Translations under genes and position numbers: made by a program
Shown here: positions 17,895 through 28,129 of the stretch, in pieces
Position numbering within the stretch: the stretch's first letter is position 1
Layout of the letters: each line of letters opens with the position of its first letter
Notes under the pieces: model-generated
What the model was told of the DNA's origin: nothing
Seen by the model: the letters and a program-made list of their open reading frames with translations, nothing else
The model's database searches: none
NCBI RefSeq assembly: GCF_007747995.1
Contig: NZ_CP036276.1
Span: forward strand, 7,306,001 to 7,370,000
Source of the DNA: Symmachiella dynata
GTDB lineage: Bacteria; Planctomycetota; Planctomycetia; Planctomycetales; Planctomycetaceae
Length of the DNA: 64,000 nt
Reading direction: 5' to 3'

Positions 17895-18085
17895 ATTGGC
17901 CTCGATGCGGATGGTGAAGCGGAAAACAATTGCCGGGCGCCAGACGCATTTTGACAAGTTGTCAAATGATGTTGTGGTTTTATCATCGCCGATCTCTTTT
18001 GATCGTCAGTGTTCGTCGAGGCTTTTTTGTTCTTGCTTTGCGGGTTCAATTTACGCTCGTCATTCTTTTGGGACCGCGCACAGAC

Positions 18086-19303
18086 TCATCCCCCGGGCAA
18101 CGGCGCATGCTGCAAGAAAGGCAGGCCGATGAAGAACTTGATCACGAGTGCGTTGAGCAAGTCGATAAAGAAGGCTCCGACGAGCGGGATCACTAGAAAC
18201 GCCTTGAACGAGGGTCCGTACTTTCTGGTGACCGCATTCATATTGGCGATTGCCACCGGCGTCGCCCCCATTCCAAGCCCGCAGAAGCCACCGACAATCA
18301 CTGCCGCGTCATAGTCACGACCCATCACTCGGAAAATCACCAGCACGGCAAACAGTGTGATGACGACGATCTGAATCATCAGCACCAGGAAGATCGTGCC
18401 AAACGAATCGGCGAGCGACGAGAGATCCATGCTCATCAAACTCATCGCCAAGAAAAGCTGCAACGATATTTCGCCGACCTTATCGAAGTATCCGGCAGGC
18501 AACGGCTTTCCGGAACGGTCCGCCAAGTTCGTGACCAAGATGCCAACCATCATCGCTGTCAGAAAGCCGGGCAGCTTGATGTCGTTGGAAAACAGCCAGC
18601 GGTTGATCACCTCACCCAACGAGAGGCATACCGCAAGCACGAGCATTACGCCCAGTGCTGACTCCAATGAGTAGACCTCCGACTCTTCAGCCTCCTCCAG
18701 GTTGCTCGCTTCTTCGATCGCGCTGTCTGGCGCGAGGCCGTTTCGTTTGATCAACCACTCGGAAACGGGCCCACCGATAATTCCCCCCGCCACCAATCCG
18801 AACGTCGCAAAGGCAATGCCAGCCAGATCTGCGTTTGGAAGGCCGGCGGCCTCCGCCTCCTGCCCCCACGCGATCGCGGTTCCGTGTCCACCGGCGAGTG
18901 ACACACTTCCAGCGAACAGACCGTAACCAGGATGCGCTCCAAACGAACTCGCGAGCAGCACACCGGTGAAATCCTGCACCACCAGAAAGACTCCCGCGCA
19001 CACCACCATCACGCCTAGTGCTTTCCCCCCCGCCGCCAACCGCGAGAACTTTGCCGAGACGCCAATCGTCGTGAAGAAGATCATCAACAGCGTGTCGCGG
19101 ATTGTCATTTCGAAAGTGATCTTTGGGCCGCCAAGAGAACTTACTGCCGCAACGATGATGCTGCAAAGCAGCCCTCCCGTCACTGCGATCGGAATACTGT
19201 ACTTACCTAGAATTGGGACAACCCGCGTGATGCGGCTTCCGACCCACAGCACTGCGATCGCGACGATGACCACATCAACGCCAGTGACATGAAGATTATT
19301 CAT
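18086..19303 (-). CDS. gltS: Sodium:glutamate symporter
   Basis: 405 residues from the ATG at 19303 (GGAG 12 bases upstream); a TTG six codons earlier is unlikely. The length fits GltS. About ten to twelve hydrophobic helices are present. Two characteristic re-entrant loops are visible: GSVSLAGGHGTAIAWG near residue 135 and VGGFCGLGMGATPVAIANM near residue 345, which carry the Gly/Ser/Thr residues typical of the family, plus the G-rich GLVAGGIIGGPVSEWLI. It imports glutamate with Na+ across the inner membrane. Na+ coupling fits the possible Na+-type V-ATPase encoded downstream in the window. It is a single gene; the amidohydrolase on the same strand ends 51 bp upstream of it. Confidence 0.9.
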   Translation of the reverse strand: MNNLHVTGVDVVIVAIAVLWVGSRITRVVPILGKYSIPIAVTGGLLCSIIVAAVSSLGGPKITFEMTIRDTLLMIFFTTIGVSAKFSRLAAGGKALGVMVVCAGVFLVVQDFTGVLLASSFGAHPGYGLFAGSVSLAGGHGTAIAWGQEAEAAGLPNADLAGIAFATFGLVAGGIIGGPVSEWLIKRNGLAPDSAIEEASNLEEAEESEVYSLESALGVMLVLAVCLSLGEVINRWLFSNDIKLPGFLTAMMVGILVTNLADRSGKPLPAGYFDKVGEISLQLFLAMSLMSMDLSSLADSFGTIFLVLMIQIVVITLFAVLVIFRVMGRDYDAAVIVGGFCGLGMGATPVAIANMNAVTRKYGPSFKAFLVIPLVGAFFIDLLNALVIKFFIGLPFLQHAPLPGG

Positions 19304-19354
19304 TGAGTAGCTTGGCTCCAATTCCGTTACTTTTGTTACACATCTCAGCTGTTC

Positions 19355-20524
19355 TCACGGTCGCTTGTGGGCGGCTTCCCACGCTCTCACGCTCCGACGC
19401 GCTTCGTCAAAGATGCGTTCGTAATTTCCCTTCAGCAGCAGGTGCTTTGCTTCAGGCGTCAATTTGGCAAGCAGCGGCGCATAGAGTTTATAAACGTGGA
19501 GGTACTGCTCCTCGGTTTGGGGCGCGACAGTATCGGTCCCGAACAGAAAACGTTTTGGGAATTGGTTGATAAGATCAGCCGTCGCCTTGATGGCTTCGGG
19601 ACTACCGACTAAATACTTCGCGGTCTCATCCCATGAAATGTCGAAGTGAATATTCTTGGGCTCGCGGTCCCGCAAACCCCGCTCTACCATTCCCAATTGA
19701 TCTTCGACAGGTCGAACAACACGCCCCAGACCAATATGTGCCCAAATGATCACCGTGTCCGGGTGCCGATCGGCCAATGCTCTCAGTTTCGTGACGATGT
19801 ACGGATCTTGATTGGGACGTGGAAATGGTGTGTTGACGTCACAATGCAGGACGACGGGAAGCCCAACCTCGGCGGCGAATTCGAGAATGCGGTCCAGGGC
19901 CTTGTTGCCAAGTGTCGCCACCTCTCCGGCGATTTTCGAGGAGACGAATTCTTTGTGGATCGAGAACTCGCCAATGCCTGAGAAGACGCCCGGGTAGACT
20001 TGAAGGACTCGGCGGATATGATCCGCGGCGTACATATCGGTCGGGTTGAAGCCAGTGATCATTGGGTCAAAACGCTTGCGCTCTTCAGGCGTCAGACGGA
20101 GATACTCGTGAGCGATCATCGCGTCAGTGAAAGAATAGTAATAGAGTGGCGCATCGGTCTGTGTATAATAGGTCGGCGCAAAATCGCCTGTACCGGCGTG
20201 CATCCATTGCTGCTGCAAGGGAATGCCGCACAGCATACTGCGTCCGACCTTGTCGCCCATGATCTGTAAAAAGCGACGTATGTCGGTTCCCTCTTGGACA
20301 TAGTTTGTTAGGTGAAAGTGCGAGTCATGAAACAAGTAGCCGTCGTCGTCAGGAGGCAGGTCCAACGGCACTTCGGTCGGCGGCGGTACCTGGGCCGGTA
20401 GCGATACCTGAGCCAATTTGATGGGGCGCGGTTCCTTGGCCAATTCGGTCGGTGACGGCGAGCACCCCAGAAACACCAGCGTCATGAACCAAATCGACGG
20501 ACCCGTGCAGTTCGACCTGAACAT
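19355..20524 (-). CDS. Lipoprotein amidohydrolase (TIM-barrel metal-dependent hydrolase)
   Basis: 389 residues. The ATG at 20524 is chosen because GAGGAGG lies just upstream and because the next residues form a lipoprotein signal peptide with lipobox FLGCS; an ORF extension of 35 codons is rejected. After a proline-rich linker the amidohydrolase-2 fold starts with FHDSHFHLTNY (HxH metal ligands), then GIGEFSIHKEF, VVLHCDVNTPFP, IIWAHIGLGR and FGTDTVAP (final Asp), in the usual order of barrel strands. It is probably anchored outside the inner membrane. The substrate is unknown. The gene lies just upstream of gltS on the same strand and may be co-transcribed with it. Confidence 0.82.
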   Translation of the reverse strand: MFRSNCTGPSIWFMTLVFLGCSPSPTELAKEPRPIKLAQVSLPAQVPPPTEVPLDLPPDDDGYLFHDSHFHLTNYVQEGTDIRRFLQIMGDKVGRSMLCGIPLQQQWMHAGTGDFAPTYYTQTDAPLYYYSFTDAMIAHEYLRLTPEERKRFDPMITGFNPTDMYAADHIRRVLQVYPGVFSGIGEFSIHKEFVSSKIAGEVATLGNKALDRILEFAAEVGLPVVLHCDVNTPFPRPNQDPYIVTKLRALADRHPDTVIIWAHIGLGRVVRPVEDQLGMVERGLRDREPKNIHFDISWDETAKYLVGSPEAIKATADLINQFPKRFLFGTDTVAPQTEEQYLHVYKLYAPLLAKLTPEAKHLLLKGNYERIFDEARRSVRAWEAAHKRP

Positions 20525-20762
20525 TGTCCCCTCCTCGCGCGGGTTTGTTGTTTTGCTCAACTGAATTCGATATCGGTCTGGTGATGAAGTCTTGATTGAA
20601 TCGCACTGAGATACGCTAGAATAGTACACGAAGCAAAGGCGCCAAGGCTATTGCCTCTACCGTTGTTCTTGGACCGTGCAATGCAAATATTCAGAACGCT
20701 TCGAAGGTTGGACCGTGGGCGCAGAATAACTGCTGACACTAAAACGTAATTGTCCGCAACAA

Positions 20763-20789
20763 GCGCAACCGGGTTTTGAAACTGGTTCT
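20763..20789 (+). repeat. 27-bp interspersed repeat, copy 2
   Basis: Starts GCGCAACCGGG, core GGTTTTGAAAC, ends TGGTTCT. It matches 3052-3078 at 24 of 27 bases and overlaps the last two bases of the ackA stop codon. Both copies follow a gene end, consistent with a REP-like 3' element. Confidence 0.5.
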
Positions 20790-22014
20790 AGGGTTCTACT
20801 TTTGTCTTGCCTGAGCCCCCTGCCGGCAGACCCATAACCGCTTGTACCTCGCGCAACATGGTTTCGTCTTCGCGAGTGTCAATGACCAAGATTCGGGCAC
20901 GCGAACTTTCCGAGGCGATATCGACATCCGGCCGGCAAGCAGCATTGGTCTTGGAGTCCAACTCCAATCCCAGACATTCGAGACCGGAACAAATCATTTC
21001 ACGGATTTCGGCGTCGTTTTCACCAACCCCGGCCGTAAAGACCAGTGCGTCGATTCCTCCCATTGTAACCGTCAATGCACCGATCGCTTGACGCACGCGA
21101 TGTACGTAGATGGCAATTGCTAAACGAGCCTGCTTATCTCCGTCACTTGCTGCCGCCGATACTTGGCGCATGTCTGCTGAGATTCCGGAAACACCCAATA
21201 GTCCGGAATCATGGTTCAACGACTGCTCGATCTCCTCGGCCGTCAAACCTTGGTGATGTTGGAGGTGAAAAAGAACTCCGGGATCAATTGAACCACTGCG
21301 TGTGGCCATCATCAGGCCTTCGAGCGGTGTAAACCCCATCGTGGTGTCGACGCACTGACCGCCGTGAACCGCTGACGCGGAACAGCCATGCCCCAGATGA
21401 CAGATCACCAGCCGCAGATTGTCGCTTGGGCGATCAAGCATTTTGGCGGCTTGCCTGCTGCAATACGCGTGGCTCAGCCCATGAAAGCCGAACCGGCGGA
21501 TCCCCCAATCGCGAGTCCAATTTGTCGGAATAGCATAGGTATACGCTTCGGGCGGCATCGTGGAATGAAACGCCGTGTCGAACACGGCGATGTGCGGGAC
21601 ATCCGGCAGTTCTGCTTCGGCGGCCGCGAGTGTTTCCAAGCTGGACGGATTGTGCAGCGGTGCCAGTTCCCGCAGTTGCTCGATGTGTGAGCGAACCTCC
21701 GGTGTGATCTGGATCGAAGTCTGATATTCTCCGCCGTGAACGAAACGATGTCCGACGGCTGCCAACTCTGAGAGATCCGATAATCCTGGAGACTGGCCCT
21801 GCCGCAAATCACTGAGAAATCGCCGCACTGTTTCGCAATAACGCATTTCGGCGACCACTTCCGTACGTGCGACGCCGTCCTGCGCGATAAATTCATAACG
21901 CGTCGCTTCGCCGGCCCAATCGGCCTTGGCCTGTGCGAGAACGATTCCTGCATGCTGGTCGACGAGCGTTGCCTTGAGACTGCTAGACCCCGCGTTGAGC
22001 AATAGTATTTTCAT
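20788..22014 (-). CDS. ackA: Acetate kinase
   Basis: 408 residues, normal for AckA. N-terminal NAGSSSLK, then VGHRFVHGGEYQTS, VFDTAFHSTMPP, CHLGHGCSASA, GLMMATRSGSIDPG and FTAGVGEN are the acetokinase signatures in order; the catalytic Asp and Arg and the nucleotide-binding glycine loops are all present. It converts acetyl phosphate plus ADP to acetate plus ATP in the cytoplasm. It lies directly downstream of the phosphoketolase gene, which supplies acetyl phosphate, with a small GlgX fragment between. Its ATG overlaps the stop codon of that fragment (ATGA), so it is translationally coupled to it. Confidence 0.96.
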   Translation of the reverse strand: MKILLLNAGSSSLKATLVDQHAGIVLAQAKADWAGEATRYEFIAQDGVARTEVVAEMRYCETVRRFLSDLRQGQSPGLSDLSELAAVGHRFVHGGEYQTSIQITPEVRSHIEQLRELAPLHNPSSLETLAAAEAELPDVPHIAVFDTAFHSTMPPEAYTYAIPTNWTRDWGIRRFGFHGLSHAYCSRQAAKMLDRPSDNLRLVICHLGHGCSASAVHGGQCVDTTMGFTPLEGLMMATRSGSIDPGVLFHLQHHQGLTAEEIEQSLNHDSGLLGVSGISADMRQVSAAASDGDKQARLAIAIYVHRVRQAIGALTVTMGGIDALVFTAGVGENDAEIREMICSGLECLGLELDSKTNAACRPDVDIASESSRARILVIDTREDETMLREVQAVMGLPAGGSGKTKVEP

Positions 22015-22226
22015 GTCGGCCCGGCTTTCGAAAACAAGAGCACGACGGAGTGAGGTGCCGCCGCATCAATGGGAATGACTCGCGACGGTGCGGCATCCTC
22101 TTCGCGGTCGAATAACAGCAACTCAACGCCTGACGCCGTCCGAGAGAACAAGCTGAAATTAACACCACCGGGAACAACCGTGGCTCCCAGTGGTGCGGTT
22201 TCGCTCATGTTAGTCAAAGCGTTCAT
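22011..22226 (-). pseudogene. Truncated GlgX (glycogen debranching enzyme) N-terminus
   Basis: 71 codons with an intact ribosome site (GAGGAAATGA before the ATG). The text PLGATVVPGGVNFSLFS, then ASGVELLLFD is the start of the CBM48/isoamylase N-domain of glycogen debranching enzymes (normally about 700 residues). Similarity stops after about 50 residues; the last residues look unrelated, and the frame ends in a TGA that overlaps the ackA ATG. It sits 12 bp after the phosphoketolase gene. Either a deletion removed the rest of glgX, or a short CBM48-like piece has been kept as a coupling peptide. No catalytic domain remains. Confidence 0.65.
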
Positions 22227-22238
22227 TTCATTTCCTCA

Positions 22239-24683
22239 TCATACGTTATCGCCTTCGGTGGAAGTGCTAGGCGAGGGAGCTGCCCCCCTGCGTCCCCAAC
22301 CCCATCCGGCAATCTCCGGCATGTCGTCGCCGTATTTGGAAATGTACTGTTTGTGGTCGATCAGCTTCTCATGAATCGCCTGTTTGAAATAGGCGGCACG
22401 CGCTCCCAGCTGCGGCAGCCGGTCAATCACGTCCTCGCACAAATGAAAGCGGTCTAGGTCGTTCATCACAACCATGTCGAACGGCGTGGTTGTCGTTCCT
22501 TCTTCCTTGTATCCGCGAACGTGCAGATTCTTGTGATTGGTCCGTCGATAGGTCAGCCGATGGATCAACCAAGGATACCCGTGAAATGCGAAGATGATTG
22601 GCTTGTCTTTCGTGAACAGAGCATCGAAGTCGCGGTCAGACAGGCCGTGGGGATGCTCGCTTTGCGGCTGCAACTTCATTAGATTGACGACGTTGATGAC
22701 GCGCACTTTCAATTCCGGGAGATGCTGCCGCAACAAGTCGACTGCAGCCAGCGTCTCCAAAGTTGGGACATCGCCGCAACAGGCCATCACAACGTCCGGC
22801 TCGGCACCTTCGTCATTTGATGCCCAGGGCCAAATGCTGACGCCGGCGGAGCAGTGTTTGATGGCCTCGTCCATCGTCAGCCATTGTGGAGCTGGTTGTT
22901 TGCCGGCGATGACCACATTCACATAGTTGCGGCTCCGTAAGCAATGTTCCGTTACCGACAACAGACAGTTGGCATCGGGCGGCAAATAAACGCGGATCAC
23001 TTCCGCTTTTTTATTGACGACATGATCGATGAATCCCGGATCCTGATGGCTTAAGCCGTTGTGATCCTGCCGCCAGACGTGTGAGCTGAGAAAGTAGTTC
23101 AACGACGCAATTGGCCTCCGCCACGGGATCTGATTACAGACCTTGAGCCATTTTGCGTGTTGGTTGAACATCGAATCGATGATGTGGATAAACGCTTCGT
23201 AGCAGGAGAAGAATCCATGCCGGCCGGTGAGTAGATACCCTTCGAGCCAGCCCTGACATTGGTGCTCACTGAGGACTTCCATCACTCGGCCATCGGGCGA
23301 AAGGTGATCGTCCTCGGGGTAAATATCTGCCATATAACAGCGGTTCGTGACATCCAGCACGTCTTGCCAGCGGTTAGAGTTATTCTCATCGGGGCTGAAT
23401 AGTCGGAAGTTTTTACTCTCCAGATTCTGCTTCATCACGTCGCGCAAATACGCACCCATCACCCGCGCCGACTCGGCGATTGTCTCGCCGGGTGAGGGAA
23501 CGTCCACGGCATAGTTCCGATAATCCGGCAGTCTTAATCCGCGCAGTAATAGCCCGCCGTTGGCGTGCGGGTTGTCGCTCATCCGCCGCGGACCTTTCGG
23601 CGCCAATTCAGCAAGTTCCGGGAGCAAGCGGCCGTTGTCGTTGAACAATTCTTCCGGCCGATAGCTTTTCATCCACTGTTCCAGAATGCGGATGTGCGCC
23701 TCTTGGTCCATGTCCCCCATCGGCACCTGGTGGCTTCGCCAATAATCCTCACATTTTTTGCCGTCGATCTCGGGCGGACAGGTCCATCCCTTTGGGGTAC
23801 GAAATACAATCATGGGCCACGCTGGACGCGCTGTGACGCCGTTTTGGCGCGCGTCAGTCCAGATCCGCTGGATTTCCGCCACTGCCGAATCTAGTGCGGC
23901 CGCCAACTCCTGGTGAACATGTTCCGGTTCGTGTCCTTCCACGAAATACGGCCGATACCCCATCCCTTCGAAGAACTTTTGTAATTCGTCTTTGGGAATG
24001 CGCGCCAGGAAACAAGGATTCGCGATTTTGTAACCGTTGAGATGCAGGATGGGCAAAACGGCTCCGTCGCGGGCCGGATTGAGGAACTTGTTGCTGTGCC
24101 ATCCGGTGGCCGCCGGTCCGGTTTCCGCTTCACCGTCTCCGACCACGCACGTAACAATCAAATCGGGATTGTCGAAAGCAGCGCCAAAGGCATGGCTTAA
24201 GGCGTATCCGAGTTCGCCACCTTCATGAATGCTGCCGGGTGTTTCCGGCGCCACGTGGCTGGGAATCCCACCGGGAAAACTGAACTGTTTGAACAGCTTT
24301 TGCATCCCTTCTTCGTCCAGGCTGATGTTAGGGTAGACCTCGCTGTATGTGCCTTCTAGATAAGCGTGAGCCACCAACGACGGCCCCCCGTGCCCGGGGC
24401 CGATGATGTAGATCAGGTTCAGATCGTCGCGTTTGATGATCCGGTTCAGGTGCACGCAGAGCATGTTCAGTCCGGGGGAAGTTCCCCAGTGGCCAAGCAA
24501 CCGCGGTTTGATGTGCTCGCGCCGTAGTGGTTCGCGCAAGAGTGGATTGTCCAGCAAATAAATCTGGCCCACGGACAGATAATTCAAAGCACGCCAATAG
24601 GCATTCATTTTCTGCCGTTCCTCGACAGAAAGTCTTGTCTCAGAGTTTGCGCCGGATCGATTTTTCTCAGTTTGTGTCGACAT
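22239..24683 (-). CDS. xfp: Phosphoketolase (xylulose-5-phosphate/fructose-6-phosphate)
   Basis: 814 residues, standard length. [10 protein letters not shown] near residue 66, [17 protein letters not shown] near 95, the thiamine-diphosphate motif [19 protein letters not shown] near 182, [10 protein letters not shown], and a C-terminal [13 protein letters not shown] are all hallmarks. It cleaves xylulose-5-P or fructose-6-P with phosphate to acetyl phosphate plus glyceraldehyde-3-P or erythrose-4-P. It heads the xfp-glgX'-ackA unit, which gives ATP via acetate kinase. The ATG has GGAGGG upstream. The 199 bp before it separate it from the V-ATPase operon on the same strand; read-through is possible because no clear terminator is visible there. 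Confidence 0.96.
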   Translation of the reverse strand: MSTQTEKNRSGANSETRLSVEERQKMNAYWRALNYLSVGQIYLLDNPLLREPLRREHIKPRLLGHWGTSPGLNMLCVHLNRIIKRDDLNLIYIIGPGHGGPSLVAHAYLEGTYSEVYPNISLDEEGMQKLFKQFSFPGGIPSHVAPETPGSIHEGGELGYALSHAFGAAFDNPDLIVTCVVGDGEAETGPAATGWHSNKFLNPARDGAVLPILHLNGYKIANPCFLARIPKDELQKFFEGMGYRPYFVEGHEPEHVHQELAAALDSAVAEIQRIWTDARQNGVTARPAWPMIVFRTPKGWTCPPEIDGKKCEDYWRSHQVPMGDMDQEAHIRILEQWMKSYRPEELFNDNGRLLPELAELAPKGPRRMSDNPHANGGLLLRGLRLPDYRNYAVDVPSPGETIAESARVMGAYLRDVMKQNLESKNFRLFSPDENNSNRWQDVLDVTNRCYMADIYPEDDHLSPDGRVMEVLSEHQCQGWLEGYLLTGRHGFFSCYEAFIHIIDSMFNQHAKWLKVCNQIPWRRPIASLNYFLSSHVWRQDHNGLSHQDPGFIDHVVNKKAEVIRVYLPPDANCLLSVTEHCLRSRNYVNVVIAGKQPAPQWLTMDEAIKHCSAGVSIWPWASNDEGAEPDVVMACCGDVPTLETLAAVDLLRQHLPELKVRVINVVNLMKLQPQSEHPHGLSDRDFDALFTKDKPIIFAFHGYPWLIHRLTYRRTNHKNLHVRGYKEEGTTTTPFDMVVMNDLDRFHLCEDVIDRLPQLGARAAYFKQAIHEKLIDHKQYISKYGDDMPEIAGWGWGRRGAAPSPSTSTEGDNV

Positions 24684-24882
24684 GCAATGCCCTCCACGAA
24701 AACGGCCTTAGCCCATGTGATTGATGCTTAGCGATTACCAATTTCCGGACGCACGTTTTTCCAATCGTTCGCACTGGCAAACGCCCGGTTCTATTCCGTC
24801 AAAAAACAGTCGTCGATCTGTATGAAATTAATATGAACTGCACAAACGTTTTTTTATGGTCGAAACCGTTGGCAGCGAATGT

Positions 24883-26688
24883 TCATTTTGCCAGTTGACC
24901 AGTCGCGGCCGCTTCAATTTCGTCTTTGTAACGTTGATAATCCGCCGATCCCGGGGCGCTGTAGTTCCAATTCTTGTAAAGGCCGGTGACCTTGGTGAAA
25001 AATACTCGCGCTTCGTCGCGATTTTTAAAATCGTAGTCGCGGTCGATGAGCTGTTTGATCATCCGCAGGCTTTCCAACTGGCGTTCCCTCGGCATGCACG
25101 AATCAACTTCGTCAAAAGCGTCCTGCTGCAAAAATGCCATATCGAGTAACACGGATTTCTGCCAGATGAGGTAATCTTCGAGCGTAATTCCCTCTTCGCC
25201 CGTGACCTGCATCATCTGATTGATCGAGTCTCCTTGCTGCAACAGTTGTTGCATCCGTTTGACGTCGTGCACCCAATTCGCGTCAAGGTTCTTACTCAGC
25301 CACGGTGCGAGTTGATCCAGGTAGCGCGACCAGGAGACAAGAGGATCAATCGCTGGATAAAACCGCTTATAGGCTCGATCGTAGGAGAGCCCCAAAAACG
25401 TCTTCACCGTGCCCAGTGTGGATTGCGTGACCGGTTCTTCAAAATTTCCGCCGGCTGGCGATACGGTACCGATCATCGTCAGGCTCCCCTGCTCTCCGTC
25501 GGGACATTGAATAACGCCGGCCCGCTCATAGACACTCTTAATGGACGAGTCCAGATAGGCGGGAAACGCTTCCTCTCCGGGAATCTCTTCCATGCGGCCT
25601 GATGTCTCGCGCATGGCCTGTGCCCACCGCGATGTCGAATCGGCGATCAGCAGTACGTTCAGCCCCATCTGGCGATAATATTCCGCCAACGTGACACCCA
25701 TATAGATCGACGCTTCGCGGGCGGCAACCGGCATAGACGAAGTGTTGCAGATAATGATGGTACGATCCATCAACGTGCCACCGGTGCGGGGATCCTTGGT
25801 TTCGGGGTACATGGTGATCGTCTCGACCACTTCGCCTGCCCGTTCACCGCAGGCCACCACAACGACGATGTCCACAGTTGAGTAGCGCGCGATGGTACTC
25901 TGCAGTACCGTCTTACCGGCGCCAAAGGGGCCCGGAATGCAGCCGGTTCCGCCAATTGCAATTGGGAAAAAAGTGTCGATAATCCGTGTGCCGGTCGTGA
26001 GCGGAGTCTGTGAGAAAACCCGTTCCGCGTAGTGTCGCCGCAATAGTGGAGCGGGAATGGGCCGGCGGACAGGCCAGTGTTGCACCATGGTCAACTCCCG
26101 CTCAATCCCTTTGCTTTCGATGCGGGAAATCGGATCTTCCAACGTAAAAGTTCCTTCACCGATCCAAGTGACCGTCACCGGTTCCGGCTCGCTGAAGGGG
26201 ACGAGGATTTTGTGTGTGAACGGGCCTTCAGGCACTGTCCCCAGCACGCCCCCCGGAGGCACGCGGGAACCGACCTTCACGGCCGGCGTAAATTCCCACC
26301 TGCGCTGCATGTCCAACGGCGGCACGGTCGCCCCGCGCGGCAGAAAGAATCCATATTCCTCGGCCAACACGTGCAGCGGATTCTGCAAACCATCAAAAAC
26401 GCGGCCCAGCATTCCAGGACCGAGAGTGGCTGATAACATTTCATCGGTCATCTCCACACGGTCGCCAATGCGCACACCGTCAGTATCTTCGAAGACTTGC
26501 ATATCCGCGGTGCGGCCCCGGATGCGGAGCACTTCGGCTTTGAGTCGTTCATCGCCGACGTGGATGTAGCCCACTTCGTTTTTTTTCACCGCTGCCTGAT
26601 CGTCAAACCGTACCAGAACGAGGCTCTCCCGCGCCTGAACGACGGTGGCCGTTTTCGCCTCGCTGCTGTTCTCATGAGTCTTTGACAT
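24883..26688 (-). CDS. atpA: V-type ATPase catalytic subunit A
   Basis: 601 residues. Walker [12 protein letters not shown] near residue 250 (the usual family text is GPFGSGKT), GERAGEV, Walker B-like [13 protein letters not shown], and the non-homologous insert [10 protein letters not shown] and following are all typical of V/A-type A subunits. It is the nucleotide-hydrolysing subunit of the A3B3 head. It is the last gene of the operon and overlaps the DUF2764 gene by 17 bases, so it is translationally coupled. Position last in the operon is unusual (see findings). Confidence 0.95.
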   Translation of the reverse strand: MSKTHENSSEAKTATVVQARESLVLVRFDDQAAVKKNEVGYIHVGDERLKAEVLRIRGRTADMQVFEDTDGVRIGDRVEMTDEMLSATLGPGMLGRVFDGLQNPLHVLAEEYGFFLPRGATVPPLDMQRRWEFTPAVKVGSRVPPGGVLGTVPEGPFTHKILVPFSEPEPVTVTWIGEGTFTLEDPISRIESKGIERELTMVQHWPVRRPIPAPLLRRHYAERVFSQTPLTTGTRIIDTFFPIAIGGTGCIPGPFGAGKTVLQSTIARYSTVDIVVVVACGERAGEVVETITMYPETKDPRTGGTLMDRTIIICNTSSMPVAAREASIYMGVTLAEYYRQMGLNVLLIADSTSRWAQAMRETSGRMEEIPGEEAFPAYLDSSIKSVYERAGVIQCPDGEQGSLTMIGTVSPAGGNFEEPVTQSTLGTVKTFLGLSYDRAYKRFYPAIDPLVSWSRYLDQLAPWLSKNLDANWVHDVKRMQQLLQQGDSINQMMQVTGEEGITLEDYLIWQKSVLLDMAFLQQDAFDEVDSCMPRERQLESLRMIKQLIDRDYDFKNRDEARVFFTKVTGLYKNWNYSAPGSADYQRYKDEIEAAATGQLAK

Positions 26689-27334
26689 CGGTCACCTTGT
26701 CGATCAATTCTGTGAATCGTGCTTTCGCTTGGGAAGCGTCACATTGCAGCCAGTCTTTGAGCATTTCCCATTGGAAGACATAGGCAAACACTGCTGCAAA
26801 CGCGAACATCTGCTGTTCGGCAGTACGGCTTAACCAGCGCCAATTGAGGTCCATCAGATGTTGCTCCAATCCGATCGCATCACCGGCCGCTAAACATTCA
26901 CGCGCTTGTGGCAACCACGGATAGAGATATTCCAGCCCGAAATCCTGGACATCCCAGTGTTGGCGGATGTGATACATATGCGGGAGCGCACTCCACATGC
27001 GCGTATTCTCCCAAGGTCCAACTCCGTCGTGCACGCGCCGCAGCGCCGCCAACATGATTTGCTGTATTCTGCGAAACGAGACGTATTCGTGTAACTGCGT
27101 GGAGAGTTCCGCGTTCAACAGCTGGGCGTATTCCGCCAGCAGCGATTCATCGGAATGCGCGGTCAGCCGCTCCGGGCGCCAGCGCAGAACCGACCTGGCG
27201 TGTTCCAATTGGGCGGCATGTTCGGGACGTAACCGGCGCAACCGTTGCTCCAGCCGCAATGGCGTGATGGGCAGCCGCTCAGCGCGCGTGAAATACGGCA
27301 ATTGCGGCAGGCTGGAAATCACGTCGTAGTACAT
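26672..27334 (-). CDS. V-ATPase-associated DUF2764 protein (subunit C-like)
   Basis: 220 residues, begins MYYDVISSLPQLPYF, the typical opening of DUF2764 proteins found in Bacteroidetes, chlamydial and spirochaetal V-ATPase operons. It is rich in helices, has many W/Y residues and no membrane segment. By genomic position it takes the place of subunit C, the stalk/rotor connector, which is otherwise absent here. It lies between subunits E and A in the operon, as in those organisms. The function as a C-like subunit is inferred from position only. Confidence 0.75.
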   Translation of the reverse strand: MYYDVISSLPQLPYFTRAERLPITPLRLEQRLRRLRPEHAAQLEHARSVLRWRPERLTAHSDESLLAEYAQLLNAELSTQLHEYVSFRRIQQIMLAALRRVHDGVGPWENTRMWSALPHMYHIRQHWDVQDFGLEYLYPWLPQARECLAAGDAIGLEQHLMDLNWRWLSRTAEQQMFAFAAVFAYVFQWEMLKDWLQCDASQAKARFTELIDKVTDVKDS

Positions 27335-27423
27335 GGTGCGATGAGACAGCAGTCGCTGGCCCTCTCCCTCTTTCAGTTCAATTCGTTAGGTTCAAGTCTT
27401 TCAATCCAAACACCATTTATTGT

Positions 27424-28074
27424 TCACTCGACGCCTTCCAAAATCGCTTTAAATCGCGGAATCATACGCTGCGAAATCATCCGCGCGACCGCCCGGTCGG
27501 AGAGGTCGACTTCCAGTTTGTCCTCAATGAGTCGCACCCGCGCGCCGCCGGTGACGTCGTCATCCGGGATCAGTTCTATCCCCTCTCGCAACATATCACT
27601 TGAGAGTGCCAAAATCGCTTGATGGCCTTCCTCTTTGAGCGTCGCTTCGCCCAGAATTGCTTTAGAAATCCGAACTTCGATGTCCTTGTCTTGGATGAAT
27701 TCTTCCGCAGCGCGACCGGCCAAGACGAGTACGATATTGCGAATCAGCTGTTCGTCGTGCGTGGCCGAAACGACCAGCCGTCTGACAAATTGTTCAAACT
27801 GCGCGATTACACCAGCCTTCAAGTTCAGGACGGTATCGCGGGAGGCCAGCCGCAACGCATCGAGCGACGCTGCCCGATCCGCTTCGATTTCAGCCGATGC
27901 TTTGGCGCGTTCGGCGTCTGCTTCGCTCTTGGCCTGGGCGACGATCTCAGACGCCTGCTGCCGAGCGTCGGCGAGCAATCGATCCGCCTCCGCTTGCGCG
28001 GTTTGTATCGCTTCGTCACGAATCCGCTCGATCAGAGTCTGTACGCCGGTCGACGTTGTCGTCTCATTTGCCAT
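27424..28074 (-). CDS. atpE: V-type ATPase subunit E
   Basis: 216 residues from the ATG at 28074, chosen because AAGGTGG lies upstream; the open frame runs 32 codons further but overlaps subunit K. The first 90 residues are an alanine/glutamate-rich coiled coil (LIERIRDEAIQTAQAEADRL), followed by a globular C-domain ending in VRLIEDKLEVDLSDR. This is the peripheral stalk subunit. No separate G/H subunit is visible in the operon. It follows K by 55 bp. Confidence 0.88.
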   Translation of the reverse strand: MANETTTSTGVQTLIERIRDEAIQTAQAEADRLLADARQQASEIVAQAKSEADAERAKASAEIEADRAASLDALRLASRDTVLNLKAGVIAQFEQFVRRLVVSATHDEQLIRNIVLVLAGRAAEEFIQDKDIEVRISKAILGEATLKEEGHQAILALSSDMLREGIELIPDDDVTGGARVRLIEDKLEVDLSDRAVARMISQRMIPRFKAILEGVE

Positions 28075-28129
28075 CAATGCCACCTTTTGAAAATTGGGAC
28101 CGCTCGATAAGGACGGTTTGTCGCTTGGG

